Source: DATIHT01 sp964348615
GTDB lineage: Bacteria > Patescibacteriota > Microgenomatia > Curtissbacterales > GWA2-41-24
Assembly: GCA_964348615.1 (NCBI GenBank)
Contig: CAYGDE010000009.1
Coordinates: 1 to 20,602 of the forward strand
Reading direction: 5' to 3'
DNA: 20,602 bases
Shown here: one piece after another, positions 1-6,243 of the stretch
Layout: each line of letters opens with the position of its first letter
Position numbering within the stretch: the first letter of the stretch is position 1
The notes under the pieces: model-generated
Databases searched by the model: none
Seen by the model: the letters and a program-made list of their open reading frames with translations, nothing else
Told to the model about the DNA's origin: nothing
Translations under genes and position numbers: made by a program

Positions 1-2
1 TT

Positions 3-671
3 GGCAAAAATATTGTTGGCATATCCGGGGATAAATTGTTTGAGGTTAATTTGGCTACAAATGACGTTTCTGGGGTGGATAGTGTTTTTGGTACAGATAG
101 CGGTATCGTTTTTGACAATAAGGCTTTTGTAATTTCTGGGGACAAAGTGTGGAGGCAAGATTTTGTTGGAGGTAAGGCTTTGGAGGTAGGAACTAAAGCC
201 GGCGGGTTGGACGTTGCCGTATTTTTCGGTAATGTTTATATATTGTCTTTGGATTCGATATACAAGTTTGTACCTGTCGAAGGGGGTTATGCAGAAGGTA
301 CGGAGTACTTAGCAAGTTCTCAAAGTTTTACTTCCAATTCCCATTTTGCAATTGACAGTTCTATTTGGGTAACTGCGGGTGATAAGATCCTTAAATTTAC
401 TCGCGGAGAGAAAGAGGACTTTGAAGTTACAGGGTTACCTGGTGATGCAGCGGGATATGAGTTTTCTTTGATTTTTACCAATGGGGACATTGATAATTTG
501 TATGTTTTGGATAAAGCTAATTCAGCGCTTTTGGTTATTGGGAAAGATGGAACTTACAAGAAGGTTTATCAAGCTTCGGAATTTGCAAAAACTGTCGATT
601 TAATTGTTTTTTCTGATGAAAGTAAGATTTATTTAGCTGTGGGGGATAAGATATTAGAAGCGGAATTGTAG
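3..671 (+). CDS. C-terminal part of a repeat-rich, probably beta-propeller protein (5' truncated)
   Basis: The reading frame is open from the left edge (codon phase starts at base 3), so the true start lies outside the window; the TTG at 36 is not convincing as a start. The visible part is about 222 residues, rich in short beta-strand-like stretches with a recurring G-D-K-hydrophobic motif: ISGDKLFEV, ISGDKVWRQ, TAGDKILKF and VGDKILEAEL. Segments such as NLYVLDKANSALLVI alternate hydrophobic strands with tight turns, as in blades of a beta-propeller. No catalytic motif or membrane segment is visible in this part. Its stop codon TAG is followed directly by the ATG of smpB with no spacer, so the two are probably co-transcribed and perhaps translationally coupled. 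The fold is inferred from repeat spacing, and the function is unknown. Confidence 0.6.
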   Translation, partial: GKNIVGISGDKLFEVNLATNDVSGVDSVFGTDSGIVFDNKAFVISGDKVWRQDFVGGKALEVGTKAGGLDVAVFFGNVYILSLDSIYKFVPVEGGYAEGTEYLASSQSFTSNSHFAIDSSIWVTAGDKILKFTRGEKEDFEVTGLPGDAAGYEFSLIFTNGDIDNLYVLDKANSALLVIGKDGTYKKVYQASEFAKTVDLIVFSDESKIYLAVGDKILEAEL

Positions 672-1106
672 ATGAAGATTTATAACAAGCGGGCGAGAAA
701 TAAGTACCAGTTTTTGGAAAAATTTGAAGCGGGGATTGTACTTTTGGGGGCTGAGATTAAGTCGCTTAGGGCTGGAAGGGTCAACCTTTCGGAATCTTTT
801 GCCAGAATACGCAATGGTGAAGTATTTTTGATAAATGCCCACTTTTCTTCTTGGATGGGATCGGAAAAATATTCACCTGTAACCCGCGAGCGAAAACTAC
901 TTTTGCACAAGAAGCAAATTTTGAATTTGCAAGGAAAAATGAGTGCTAGAAGGCTGGCACTTGTACCGACCGCGATTTACATAAAGGGCAATTTGGCAAA
1001 AGTTGAAATTGCTCTTTGTAAAGTTAAGGCCAAATACGACAAACGAGCTGATATTAGAAAGAAAACAATAGCAAGAGATATAGAGAAAGCCTTGCGAGAA
1101 AAGTAA
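672..1106 (+). CDS. smpB: SsrA-binding protein SmpB
   Basis: SmpB binds the tRNA-like domain of tmRNA and delivers it to stalled ribosomes for trans-translation. The 144-residue product has the family's signature near the N-terminus: NKRARNKYQFLEKFEAGIVL, then GAEIKSLRAGRVNLSESFARI (roughly residues 5-46), followed by a barrel segment and a basic, lysine/arginine-rich C-terminal tail (KVKAKYDKRADIRKKTIARD) that in the family enters the empty mRNA channel. Length is slightly short of the usual 150-160 residues because the N-terminus is compact. The ATG abuts the stop of the upstream gene. Its RNA partner ssrA lies 1.5 kb downstream on the same strand, separated by an oppositely oriented membrane-protein gene. 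Confidence 0.97.
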   Translation: MKIYNKRARNKYQFLEKFEAGIVLLGAEIKSLRAGRVNLSESFARIRNGEVFLINAHFSSWMGSEKYSPVTRERKLLLHKKQILNLQGKMSARRLALVPTAIYIKGNLAKVEIALCKVKAKYDKRADIRKKTIARDIEKALREK

Positions 1107-1109
1107 TTT

Positions 1110-2546
1110 TTAGTTCTTTACAAAAACAGTAGCATAATCGTCTTTGAAAACTGTTTGCCATTTGGGATTATTTATTAAGCTTTTGGCAAGAGGAATATCG
1201 TCGGGGAGAAAAACCACTTCAACATTATATTTTTCCAATTTTTTCTCGAAATCATTTAAGGCATAGATGATTTGTAAATATTCAAAGGCAAACGAGTGTC
1301 CGTTTACAATAAAATTGTCCATGGCGCTGTAATAGAATAGTTTCAGGTCCTTGTCGTAAATTAACATGTAGCTTGCCCAATTGGCTTCTGTAAGGATCCG
1401 TTTGCCTTTTAAATTGTTTTGAATATACTCGCTTCCGTTATTTGGCCAAGCGTATTGTATTTTGGGTGCTCTGGTTTTTATAAATTTTGAATAATTTTGT
1501 GCAGAAGTATATGCAGTTGTTATTTCGACTATGTTTTTAACCATGAGCAAAAAAAGCACAAGGGTAAAAACTGCAATCGAGGTTATAACTGGTAGTGCGT
1601 TGACGGCCTCTTTTTTAAATTTGTTTTTAAAAAAAGTAATTATATGATTTGTGGGAGATACTAGAAAAATTAAAAGAATGACAGATGCGCGTGAAGAAAT
1701 AAGTGAAAGCGTAAGAGCTATTATCAAAAAGGCCTTCTCAGTTTTATCTAAGTGAATTTTAAAAATCTTCATAGCTACCAGAATAGTTATTGTGAATGCT
1801 GCAAAAATCCAGCCGGAATTGTTGGTATTTATCAACGGTTGCCAGTCCGGATTTATTGATTGGATATGGTAAGAGTTTACAAGCATAGAAATTGCTTGCT
1901 TCCACGAATTTTGGAAATATGGGTTTATTAAGGTTGCTGCAATTGATGCGGGAATTAAAAATATGATGCGAGTCGCCTTTTTTTTGTTAGAAAAGAAATA
2001 TTCGGTAGCAATAAGAATAAAAAGCGTGAATATCCCAAATACAAACGAGGCGTGTAAGTTTACCCACAGAAAAAAAATAGCGGGGGTAAAAAATATGAGT
2101 TTGGAGCCGTGGTGTTTGTACTTTAAAAAAAGATAGTAGAGTAAAGCTGAAAATAAAAGAGAGAAAACTCTGGTTCTTGCCCCTCCGACAGTGTAAGCAA
2201 GAGGAGCAAGGGTGAGGATAAACAAGGTGCTAGTTTTTTCTTTGTTTAGAAGTTGAACTATTTTGTAAAGCACATACACGCAAATTGAAAGTATTGCTGT
2301 GTAGAAAATTGTGGCACCATAAAAACCTAGCGTCTTGAAGGAAAGATAAAGTAGAACCTCGCTGCCCCACGAGTGATAGACATATGGATAATCTGGGTTT
2401 GAAAAGGAGAAGATATCCACTTTAGGGACAGTTTTGTTTTGAAGGATATATTCACCAACTCTTATGTGCCAGCCAAAATCAGTGTCGGTGATAACCTGCA
2501 AACACAGAAGAAAAACGAAAAGTGACAATAACAGTTTTTTGATCAC
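1110..2546 (-). CDS. GT-C-like polytopic membrane protein, putative glycosyltransferase
   Basis: A 478-residue membrane protein with about ten or more hydrophobic segments. After the first helix it carries the acidic loop motif TDTDFGWHIRVGEYI followed by PKVDIFSFSNPDYPYVYHSWGSEVLLY. This matches the D-x-D...W-H / H-x-W arrangement of an uncharacterised bacterial family related to GT-C (polyprenyl-phosphate-sugar dependent) glycosyltransferases; the acidic residues at about 21-23 would be the metal/phosphate site. The C-terminus (about residues 370-478) is a soluble domain. The start is GTG at 2546; a TGT-CATAAT extended -10-like element ends 7 bases upstream, so the mRNA may be leaderless. 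It lies divergent to ssrA and convergent with smpB, with only 3 bases between the stop codons. Donor and acceptor sugars cannot be read from the sequence. Confidence 0.75.
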   Translation of the reverse strand: MIKKLLLSLFVFLLCLQVITDTDFGWHIRVGEYILQNKTVPKVDIFSFSNPDYPYVYHSWGSEVLLYLSFKTLGFYGATIFYTAILSICVYVLYKIVQLLNKEKTSTLFILTLAPLAYTVGGARTRVFSLLFSALLYYLFLKYKHHGSKLIFFTPAIFFLWVNLHASFVFGIFTLFILIATEYFFSNKKKATRIIFLIPASIAATLINPYFQNSWKQAISMLVNSYHIQSINPDWQPLINTNNSGWIFAAFTITILVAMKIFKIHLDKTEKAFLIIALTLSLISSRASVILLIFLVSPTNHIITFFKNKFKKEAVNALPVITSIAVFTLVLFLLMVKNIVEITTAYTSAQNYSKFIKTRAPKIQYAWPNNGSEYIQNNLKGKRILTEANWASYMLIYDKDLKLFYYSAMDNFIVNGHSFAFEYLQIIYALNDFEKKLEKYNVEVVFLPDDIPLAKSLINNPKWQTVFKDDYATVFVKN

Positions 2547-2553
2547 TTTAACA

Positions 2554-2559
2554 ATTATG
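2554..2559 (-). promoter_or_regulatory. Extended -10 element for the minus-strand GT-C-like gene
   Basis: Reading the minus strand, TGT-CATAAT is followed by seven bases (TGTTAAA) and then the GTG start, so transcription would begin at or one base before the start codon. No good -35 is visible. The element sits just upstream of, and back to back with, the ssrA promoter. Confidence 0.4.
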
Positions 2560-2565
2560 ACATTT

Positions 2566-2594
2566 TTGAATTTAAGGCTAATTTTTGGTATAAT
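2566..2594 (+). promoter_or_regulatory. Sigma-70-type promoter of ssrA
   Basis: TTGAAT at 2566-2571, a 17-base spacer, then TATAAT at 2589-2594 preceded by TGG (extended -10). Predicted transcription start is about 2601, six bases before the mature tmRNA 5' end at 2607. Confidence 0.85.
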
Positions 2595-2606
2595 TCAGGT
2601 CTTGTC

Positions 2607-2998
2607 GGGGGTGTATTGTTTCGACAGGATTTGCACTTTAAAAACTGCAAGCCGAATACGATTCTGGAGTGCGTTAAACTCTGAATCAACTTTACGTGCA
2701 AAGAATAAAGCACAAGAGCTTTTTGCTGCCTTTACAGGCAGACAAGAGTTTGCTTTCGCTGCATAAAAACAGCTCTAAGCATGTCTTATTAGCTTTTTCC
2801 CAACGGGGCTATTAAGGCACAAACTCAGTCGGGATTGTCCTTTTACTTTGATCGAGTATCAGGATGAAACTTTAGATCTTTGCTTTGTTTCTGTTTGTTA
2901 ATCGACAAAGAGGTGAAGCGAGATAAATACGATTAACTACGCTTGTAGATGTTTTTAATATGCAGTTTTGGACAAGGGTTCATTGCCCTTCACCTCCA
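2607..2998 (+). ncRNA. ssrA: tmRNA (transfer-messenger RNA)
   Basis: tmRNA rescues stalled ribosomes and tags the nascent peptide for proteolysis. The 5' end GGGGGTG (2607-2613) pairs with CACCTCC (2991-2997) to form the 7-bp acceptor stem (one G-U), followed by discriminator A2998; CCA is not encoded. The 5' segment GTTTCGACAGG is the usual tmRNA signature, and the T arm is AAGGG-TTCATTG-CCCTT just before the acceptor 3' strand. The tag reading frame most likely resumes at GCA 2698 and ends at TAA 2764-2766, giving a 22-residue tag that starts AKNKAQEL and ends EFAFAA. This is more than twice the E. coli tag length, but it keeps the hydrophobic A-A end recognised by ClpXP-type proteases. The resume codon is assigned by eye. 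A promoter and an intrinsic terminator bracket the gene. Confidence 0.95.
2698..2766 (+). other. tmRNA tag-peptide reading frame
   Basis: The frame runs GCA (resume, Ala) to TAA and encodes 22 residues, beginning AKNKAQEL and ending GRQEFAFAA. It is preceded by TTTACGT, a plausible resume-determining element. The resume position is inferred; the stop and the A-A terminus are directly visible. Confidence 0.75.
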
Positions 2999-3001
2999 CT
3001 G

Positions 3002-3030
3002 AAAAATCCTTCCAAATCGGAAGGATTTTT
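3002..3030 (+). terminator. Rho-independent terminator of ssrA
   Basis: A perfect 12-bp stem, AAAAATCCTTCC (3002-3013) with GGAAGGATTTTT (3019-3030), and a 5-base loop AAATC. The final T run is part of the stem. It lies four bases after the tmRNA discriminator, and the A/T symmetry allows it to act on both strands. Confidence 0.9.
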
Positions 3031-3031
3031 A

Positions 3032-3095
3032 GTTTATAGTTGATAGTAGGTAGTTTGTAGAAGTTGTCTGTGAACTGTGAACCAAAAACTGTGAA
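3032..3095 (+). repeat. Intergenic short-repeat tract before comF
   Basis: The tract between the ssrA terminator and comF is a patchwork of near-repeats: AGTTTATAGTTGATAGTAGG, TAGTTTGTAG, then CTGTGAAC three times (two in tandem and one after AAAA). It looks like simple-repeat junk rather than a binding site. It makes the comF start ambiguous because the tract is accidentally open in the comF frame. Confidence 0.55.
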
Positions 3096-3756
3096 CTTCT
3101 TGGATCTTATTTTTCCCAAACATTGTGTTTCTTGTAAAAAACTGGGTAGTTACCTTTGTAAAAATTGCTATTTGAAAATTGAATTTGTACAAAATCCAGT
3201 TTGTCCGATATGCCAAAGACAAGCGGTTTCTGGAAAAACGCATCCTGGTTGCGCGGGGAAATATAAACTGGATGGTTTGGTGGTTGCGTGCAGATATTTG
3301 GGGCCAGTAAAAATGGCGATTATTAAGGTGAAATACAAATGGATATATGATGTTGAAAAAGTATTTGTGGATTTGCTGTCTGAATGTTTTTGGAAATTTG
3401 ACGTTCCTGGGGATATTATTTTAGTTCCTGTCCCGCTTCATTTTAAGCGTAAAAGTTGGCGAGGATTTAACCAAAGCGAAATTTTGGCAAAAAGTCTGGC
3501 AAAAAAATTTAAGGTTCCATTTGCAAATATGCTTGCTCGCACAAGGGAAACTAAAACTCAGGTGGGTTTGGGCAGGGATGCTAGGCGCGAAAATGTTAAA
3601 GGAGCTTTTGTTGTTTCTGGAACTGTACTGAAAGACAAAAATATAGTTTTGGTGGATGATGTTTTTACCAGCGGGGCAACAATTTCGGAATGCTGCAATG
3701 TTTTAAAGCGCGCTGGGGCAAAAAGCGTTTGGGCTCTTTCGGTTGCGCTTGGGTAA
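3091..3756 (+). CDS. comF: ComF family phosphoribosyltransferase-like protein
   Basis: ComF proteins are cytoplasmic PRTase-fold proteins linked to DNA uptake in naturally competent bacteria. With the GTG start at 3091 the protein is 221 residues. The N-terminus FLDLIFPKHCVSCKKLGSYL carries a zinc-ribbon-like cysteine set (C12, C15, C23, C26, then C38, C41 and C54). The C-terminal half is a type I PRTase domain, including VPVPLH, RGFNQSEILAKSLAK and the PRPP-binding loop IVLVDDVFTSGAT (about residues 185-197). An upstream TTG at 3064 would add nine residues, but those codons fall in a CTGTGAAC repeat tract, so the later start beginning VNFLDLIFP, which fits the family, is preferred. In CPR bacteria ComF usually accompanies ComEC and type IV pili, none of which is in this window. 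Confidence 0.9.
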   Translation: MNFLDLIFPKHCVSCKKLGSYLCKNCYLKIEFVQNPVCPICQRQAVSGKTHPGCAGKYKLDGLVVACRYLGPVKMAIIKVKYKWIYDVEKVFVDLLSECFWKFDVPGDIILVPVPLHFKRKSWRGFNQSEILAKSLAKKFKVPFANMLARTRETKTQVGLGRDARRENVKGAFVVSGTVLKDKNIVLVDDVFTSGATISECCNVLKRAGAKSVWALSVALG

Positions 3757-3777
3757 AGTGTTGCATTCTGGTAAAAT
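3749..3777 (+). promoter_or_regulatory. Promoter for the tRNA-Ser(GCU)-tRNA-Ser(UGA) pair
   Basis: TTGGGT (3749-3754), 17 bases, then TAAAAT (3772-3777) preceded by TGG, the same extended -10 as in ssrA. The predicted start at about 3784 is 11 bases before the first tRNA. The -35 lies inside the end of comF. Confidence 0.6.
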
Positions 3778-3794
3778 TAGTCCGTTTGTTATTT

Positions 3795-3883
3795 GGAGAG
3801 GTCGCATAGTTGGTCCATTGCGGAGGTTTGCTAAACCTCTGAGCTTTAAACGGCTCGCGTGGGTTCGAATCCCACCCTCTCCG
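3795..3883 (+). tRNA. tRNA-Ser (anticodon GCU)
   Basis: A class II tRNA with a long variable arm. Acceptor GGAGAGG (3795-3801) pairs with CCTCTCC (3876-3882); discriminator G3883. The anticodon stem GAGGT/ACCTC encloses TTGCTAA, giving anticodon GCT, which reads AGC and AGU. The T arm is GTGGG-TTCGAAT-CCCAC. CCA is not encoded; the next bases are CT. Confidence 0.95.
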
Positions 3884-3891
3884 CTGCGTTG

Positions 3892-3976
3892 GGAGGCGTC
3901 GCATAGTGGACTAGTGCGGTAGTCTTGAAAACTACTAGGGCGCAAGCCCTCAGAGGTTCGAATCCTCTCGCCTCCG
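3892..3976 (+). tRNA. tRNA-Ser (anticodon UGA)
   Basis: Acceptor GGAGGCG (3892-3898) pairs with CGCCTCC (3969-3975); discriminator G3976. The anticodon stem GTAGT/ACTAC encloses CTTGAAA, giving TGA, which reads UCA. The variable arm GGGCGCAAGCCC is a clean hairpin. It lies eight bases after tRNA-Ser(GCU) and is probably in the same transcript. CCA is not encoded. Confidence 0.95.
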
Positions 3977-4008
3977 CTCCCAAATTTTATGCTAATATTA
4001 ATTTAAGA

Positions 4009-4014
4009 TATATT
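4009..4014 (+). promoter_or_regulatory. -10 element for the PH/YcxB-like membrane protein
   Basis: TATATT ends nine bases before the ATG at 4024, with TTTATG 17 bases upstream as a weak -35. No Shine-Dalgarno lies between it and the ATG, so the leader would be only about three bases. Confidence 0.4.
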
Positions 4015-4023
4015 TCTGCTCCC

Positions 4024-4602
4024 ATGCCTAGGTTTCATAAGACAGACATTCACGTAGACAATCATGACTATAAAATCCTTTCTAAGGAAGAATTGGATGC
4101 CAAGCATGTGGCGTGTTTGGATGCAAAATCCATAATTTCTTGGAAATCCCCAGAACGGATTTTTGTTGCAAGGTCTAAAAATTATTTTACAAAGGTTGCA
4201 CTGTATGCCTTGGTAGGTATTTTAGGTGCTATTGCTTTTGGCGAGTTTATTTTTGTAGGTGTAATTATTGCGCTGGTTTTTGTAATGTATGTTTTTGCCA
4301 CTTTGGCGCCTTCGGTTATTGAACATAGGATAACTAGTATGGGCATTATTTCCGGGGGCAGGCCGTTTTTATGGGAAGAATTGGATTCTTTTTGGTTTGA
4401 CAAAAAAGGAGAGGATAGGCAGCTTTTGGTGCAGACGAGGCTGCATTTTCCAACTCGCCTGATAATGATTTTAACAACGGTTTCCGAAAGGACACTTTTA
4501 GATCTTTTAGAAAAACATCGTTTGCATTTTCACCCTGCGCCAGTTCACAACATAATGGACAAGTGGGCAAGTACGCTGCGTAGCCGAATCAACCTTGACT
4601 AA
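4024..4602 (+). CDS. Conserved small membrane protein, possible PH/YcxB-like fold
   Basis: A 192-residue protein. The ATG at 4024 is chosen because the open frame upstream runs into the tRNA-Ser(UGA) gene. It has a soluble N-terminus of about 55 residues, two adjacent hydrophobic segments (about residues 60-100: FTKVALYALVGILGAIAFGE and FIFVGVIIALVFVMYVFATL) as a membrane hairpin, then a C-terminal soluble region. The pattern ITSMGIISGGRPFLWEELDS after the hairpin resembles the beta-strands of bacterial PH-like/YcxB-type domains, where a two-helix anchor precedes a small beta domain. The end carries an amphipathic helix rich in H/R/L. No enzymatic motif is visible, and the role is unknown. 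Confidence 0.65.
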   Translation: MPRFHKTDIHVDNHDYKILSKEELDAKHVACLDAKSIISWKSPERIFVARSKNYFTKVALYALVGILGAIAFGEFIFVGVIIALVFVMYVFATLAPSVIEHRITSMGIISGGRPFLWEELDSFWFDKKGEDRQLLVQTRLHFPTRLIMILTTVSERTLLDLLEKHRLHFHPAPVHNIMDKWASTLRSRINLD

Positions 4603-4632
4603 AGTTGAGGAATATCAAATCTCCCTATCCAA

Positions 4633-4663
4633 TTTCAAATGATGCAAGTAAATCCGTTATAAT
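4633..4663 (+). promoter_or_regulatory. Promoter of the tRNA-Arg-tRNA-Ser pair
   Basis: A perfect TATAAT at 4658-4663; TTTCAA (4633-4638) is a weak -35 with a 19-base spacer. The predicted start at about 4670 is eight bases before tRNA-Arg. Confidence 0.6.
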
Positions 4664-4677
4664 GACGTCGAGTTTGG

Positions 4678-4751
4678 GTCCCTGTAGTTCAATTGGATAG
4701 AACGTTTCCCTGCGAAGGAAAAGATTGGCCGTTCGAGTCGGCCCAGGGGCA
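4678..4751 (+). tRNA. tRNA-Arg (anticodon GCG)
   Basis: Acceptor GTCCCTG (4678-4684) pairs with CAGGGGC (4744-4750), with one G-U; discriminator A4751. The D stem is GTTC/GAAC. The anticodon stem TTTCC/GGAAA encloses CTGCGAA, so the anticodon is GCG. The T arm is GGCCG-TTCGAGT-CGGCC. Position 34 is a genomic G, not the A that is edited to inosine in most bacteria, so CGC and CGU would be read by ordinary G34 wobble. CCA is not encoded. Confidence 0.93.
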
Positions 4752-4770
4752 CACTTCGACAGGCTCAGTG
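4752..4770 (+). repeat. Short interspersed repeat CACTTCGACAGGCTCAGTG
   Basis: A 19-bp element with complementary ends (CACT/AGTG) fills most of the 25-base gap between tRNA-Arg and tRNA-Ser(CGA). This core, in the form TTCGACAGGCTCAG, recurs between genes in many unrelated bacterial and metagenomic assemblies (recalled, not searched). Its function is unknown; here it could be a processing hairpin between the two tRNAs. Confidence 0.5.
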
Positions 4771-4776
4771 TAAACT

Positions 4777-4863
4777 GGAGGAGTGCCAGAGTGGCCGAAT
4801 GGGCTCGTTTCGAAAACGAGTATTGCCGTAAGGTAATCAGGGGTTCGAATCCTCTCTCCTCCG
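4777..4863 (+). tRNA. tRNA-Ser (anticodon CGA)
   Basis: Acceptor GGAGGAG (4777-4783) pairs with CTCCTCC (4856-4862); discriminator G4863. The anticodon stem CTCGT/ACGAG encloses TTCGAAA, giving CGA, which reads UCG. It has a long variable arm and the T arm AGGGG-TTCGAAT-CCTCT (one G-U). CCA is not encoded. It is likely co-transcribed with tRNA-Arg. Confidence 0.95.
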
Positions 4864-4909
4864 CAGATAGTTTGTATCAGTGTATGCTTATTTTATCCCT
4901 CGGAAGTTT

Positions 4910-6100
4910 ATGAAAACCGCGTATTTTTTGATTGGACTTATTGTTTTTGGAGTACTTGTGTATGGTAAAGCCTTTTTTGCTGGTTTTCAGATAGACGATA
5001 TTGGCTTAATTGTAAATTTTCCACTCGTTCATTCTCTACATTCTGTACCAGCCTTATTTACGGGTGGTTTTAGTTATCAACTGGAAAATACGGGATTTTT
5101 CCAATTTTATTACAAACCCATTATGATGATTTGTTTTGCCATATTTTATTCCCTTGGACACGGGGGTGCTTTTACGTTCCATGCGTTTCAGATAATTCTT
5201 TTTATTGTTAATAGCTTGTTATTGTTTTACTTTTTCTCGAAAATTTTTGGGCGTAATTTTGCTTTTCTTTTTTCGTTATTATTTTTACTCCATCCCGCAA
5301 ACAGAGAAGTAGCGACTTATATTGCGAGCTTGCAAGACACACTATATTTTTTCTTTGGAATCAGTGCTCTTTGTCTGATTATAAATAGAGATAAACGTGG
5401 AGAAGGTAGAAGAAAATTTCTAATAATTTACCTTTTGCTGCTTGGGTCTTGTCTATCTAAAGAAACCGGCATGCTTTTTCTATTTCTTATACTGTTTTGG
5501 TCTTATTTATTTAAAAAAGAGGCTTTTAAGATGTATTTATACGTTTCAGGTTTTGTATTTATTACTTATTTAGCATTGAGGCTTTATGCTTCGAGCAATA
5601 TTTATCTTGTGCTTTTAGATAATAGGATTCTCTATGAAACTTTTCCTCAAAGAATATACATTATTTTTGGAGTGATTCGTTTTCAGATCCAGGAAATGGT
5701 TTTACCAGGATTAATGTCTTTTGGGCAAGTTACAACAAAAACGATTTCATTTTTGCAAACTGTCGTTTCTTTTTTTGAGACCATTGTTTTTTTGGGTATA
5801 ATTTGTGCAATTGGTTTACTTTTAGTACAAAAAAGCAAGAAGGAATTTAGATATTTTCTATTTTTTACGGCTTGGTTATTGCTGGGCATTGGATTACATT
5901 CGCAAATAATTGAGCTCGATGTTTTTGCTGCAACCCGATGGCTTTATTTTCCTCTTGCGGGTGCATTGGGTATGGTTGGGTTAGTTGTATCTGCTTTTTT
6001 TTCGGAAGTTCCTAGAAAGAAAAGGGTATTTTCAATTGTTTACATTATAGTTTTATTATTTTATATTCGAGAACTGTATTTGTTGGTTTGGCTGCGTTGA
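4910..6100 (+). CDS. TMTC/PMT-like GT-C membrane glycosyltransferase
   Basis: A 396-residue polytopic membrane protein. The ATG at 4910 is preceded by GGAAG at good spacing (4902-4906) and starts directly on a hydrophobic helix; an earlier in-frame ATG at 4880 would add ten residues without a ribosome site. After helix 1 comes GFQIDDIGLIVNFPLVHS. The D-D pair (about residues 28-29) and the following I-x-x-N match the lumenal catalytic loop of TMTC-type and related dolichyl/polyprenyl-phosphate-sugar mannosyltransferases. LLHPANREVATYIASLQDTL (about 125-145) matches the HPV-x-x-E-x-V motif of the same group. The tetratricopeptide tail of eukaryotic TMTCs is absent. It probably glycosylates exported proteins or glycans from a lipid-linked sugar; the substrate is unknown. 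Confidence 0.75.
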   Translation: MKTAYFLIGLIVFGVLVYGKAFFAGFQIDDIGLIVNFPLVHSLHSVPALFTGGFSYQLENTGFFQFYYKPIMMICFAIFYSLGHGGAFTFHAFQIILFIVNSLLLFYFFSKIFGRNFAFLFSLLFLLHPANREVATYIASLQDTLYFFFGISALCLIINRDKRGEGRRKFLIIYLLLLGSCLSKETGMLFLFLILFWSYLFKKEAFKMYLYVSGFVFITYLALRLYASSNIYLVLLDNRILYETFPQRIYIIFGVIRFQIQEMVLPGLMSFGQVTTKTISFLQTVVSFFETIVFLGIICAIGLLLVQKSKKEFRYFLFFTAWLLLGIGLHSQIIELDVFAATRWLYFPLAGALGMVGLVVSAFFSEVPRKKRVFSIVYIIVLLFYIRELYLLVWLR

Positions 6101-6198
6101 TGGCAAAGACAAGGTGCGTTTCTGATATACAATACTGTAGAGCATCTAATAACTATAGAACGTTGGTTCCAGACCATATGCTCAGTCTGTCCTGCGAT

Positions 6199-6204
6199 TA
6201 TAAT
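6199..6204 (+). promoter_or_regulatory. -10 element for the orphan ORF-NUDIX pair
   Basis: TATAAT at 6199-6204 in the 143-base gap after the TMTC-like gene gives a predicted start at about 6211 and a leader of about 33 bases. No good -35 is visible. Confidence 0.35.
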
Positions 6205-6243
6205 GAAGCCGGATAAGGTTTGTAATTTAATTGAATTATTAAT

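Noticed and set aside
2464..2766. 100-residue ORF ending in the tmRNA tag
   Set aside because: It runs across the ssrA promoter and tmRNA 5' half; only the last 22 codons are translated, as the tag.
3665..3945. Minus-strand ORFs opposite the tRNA-Ser genes (GWDSNPR / GEGGIRTHASRL type peptides)
   Set aside because: These are well-known false proteins made by translating the antisense of tRNA-Ser; the same applies to 6954-7181 and 7091-7291.
4725..4913. 62-residue ORF across tRNA-Arg and tRNA-Ser(CGA)
   Set aside because: It is almost entirely tRNA sequence and has no coding character.
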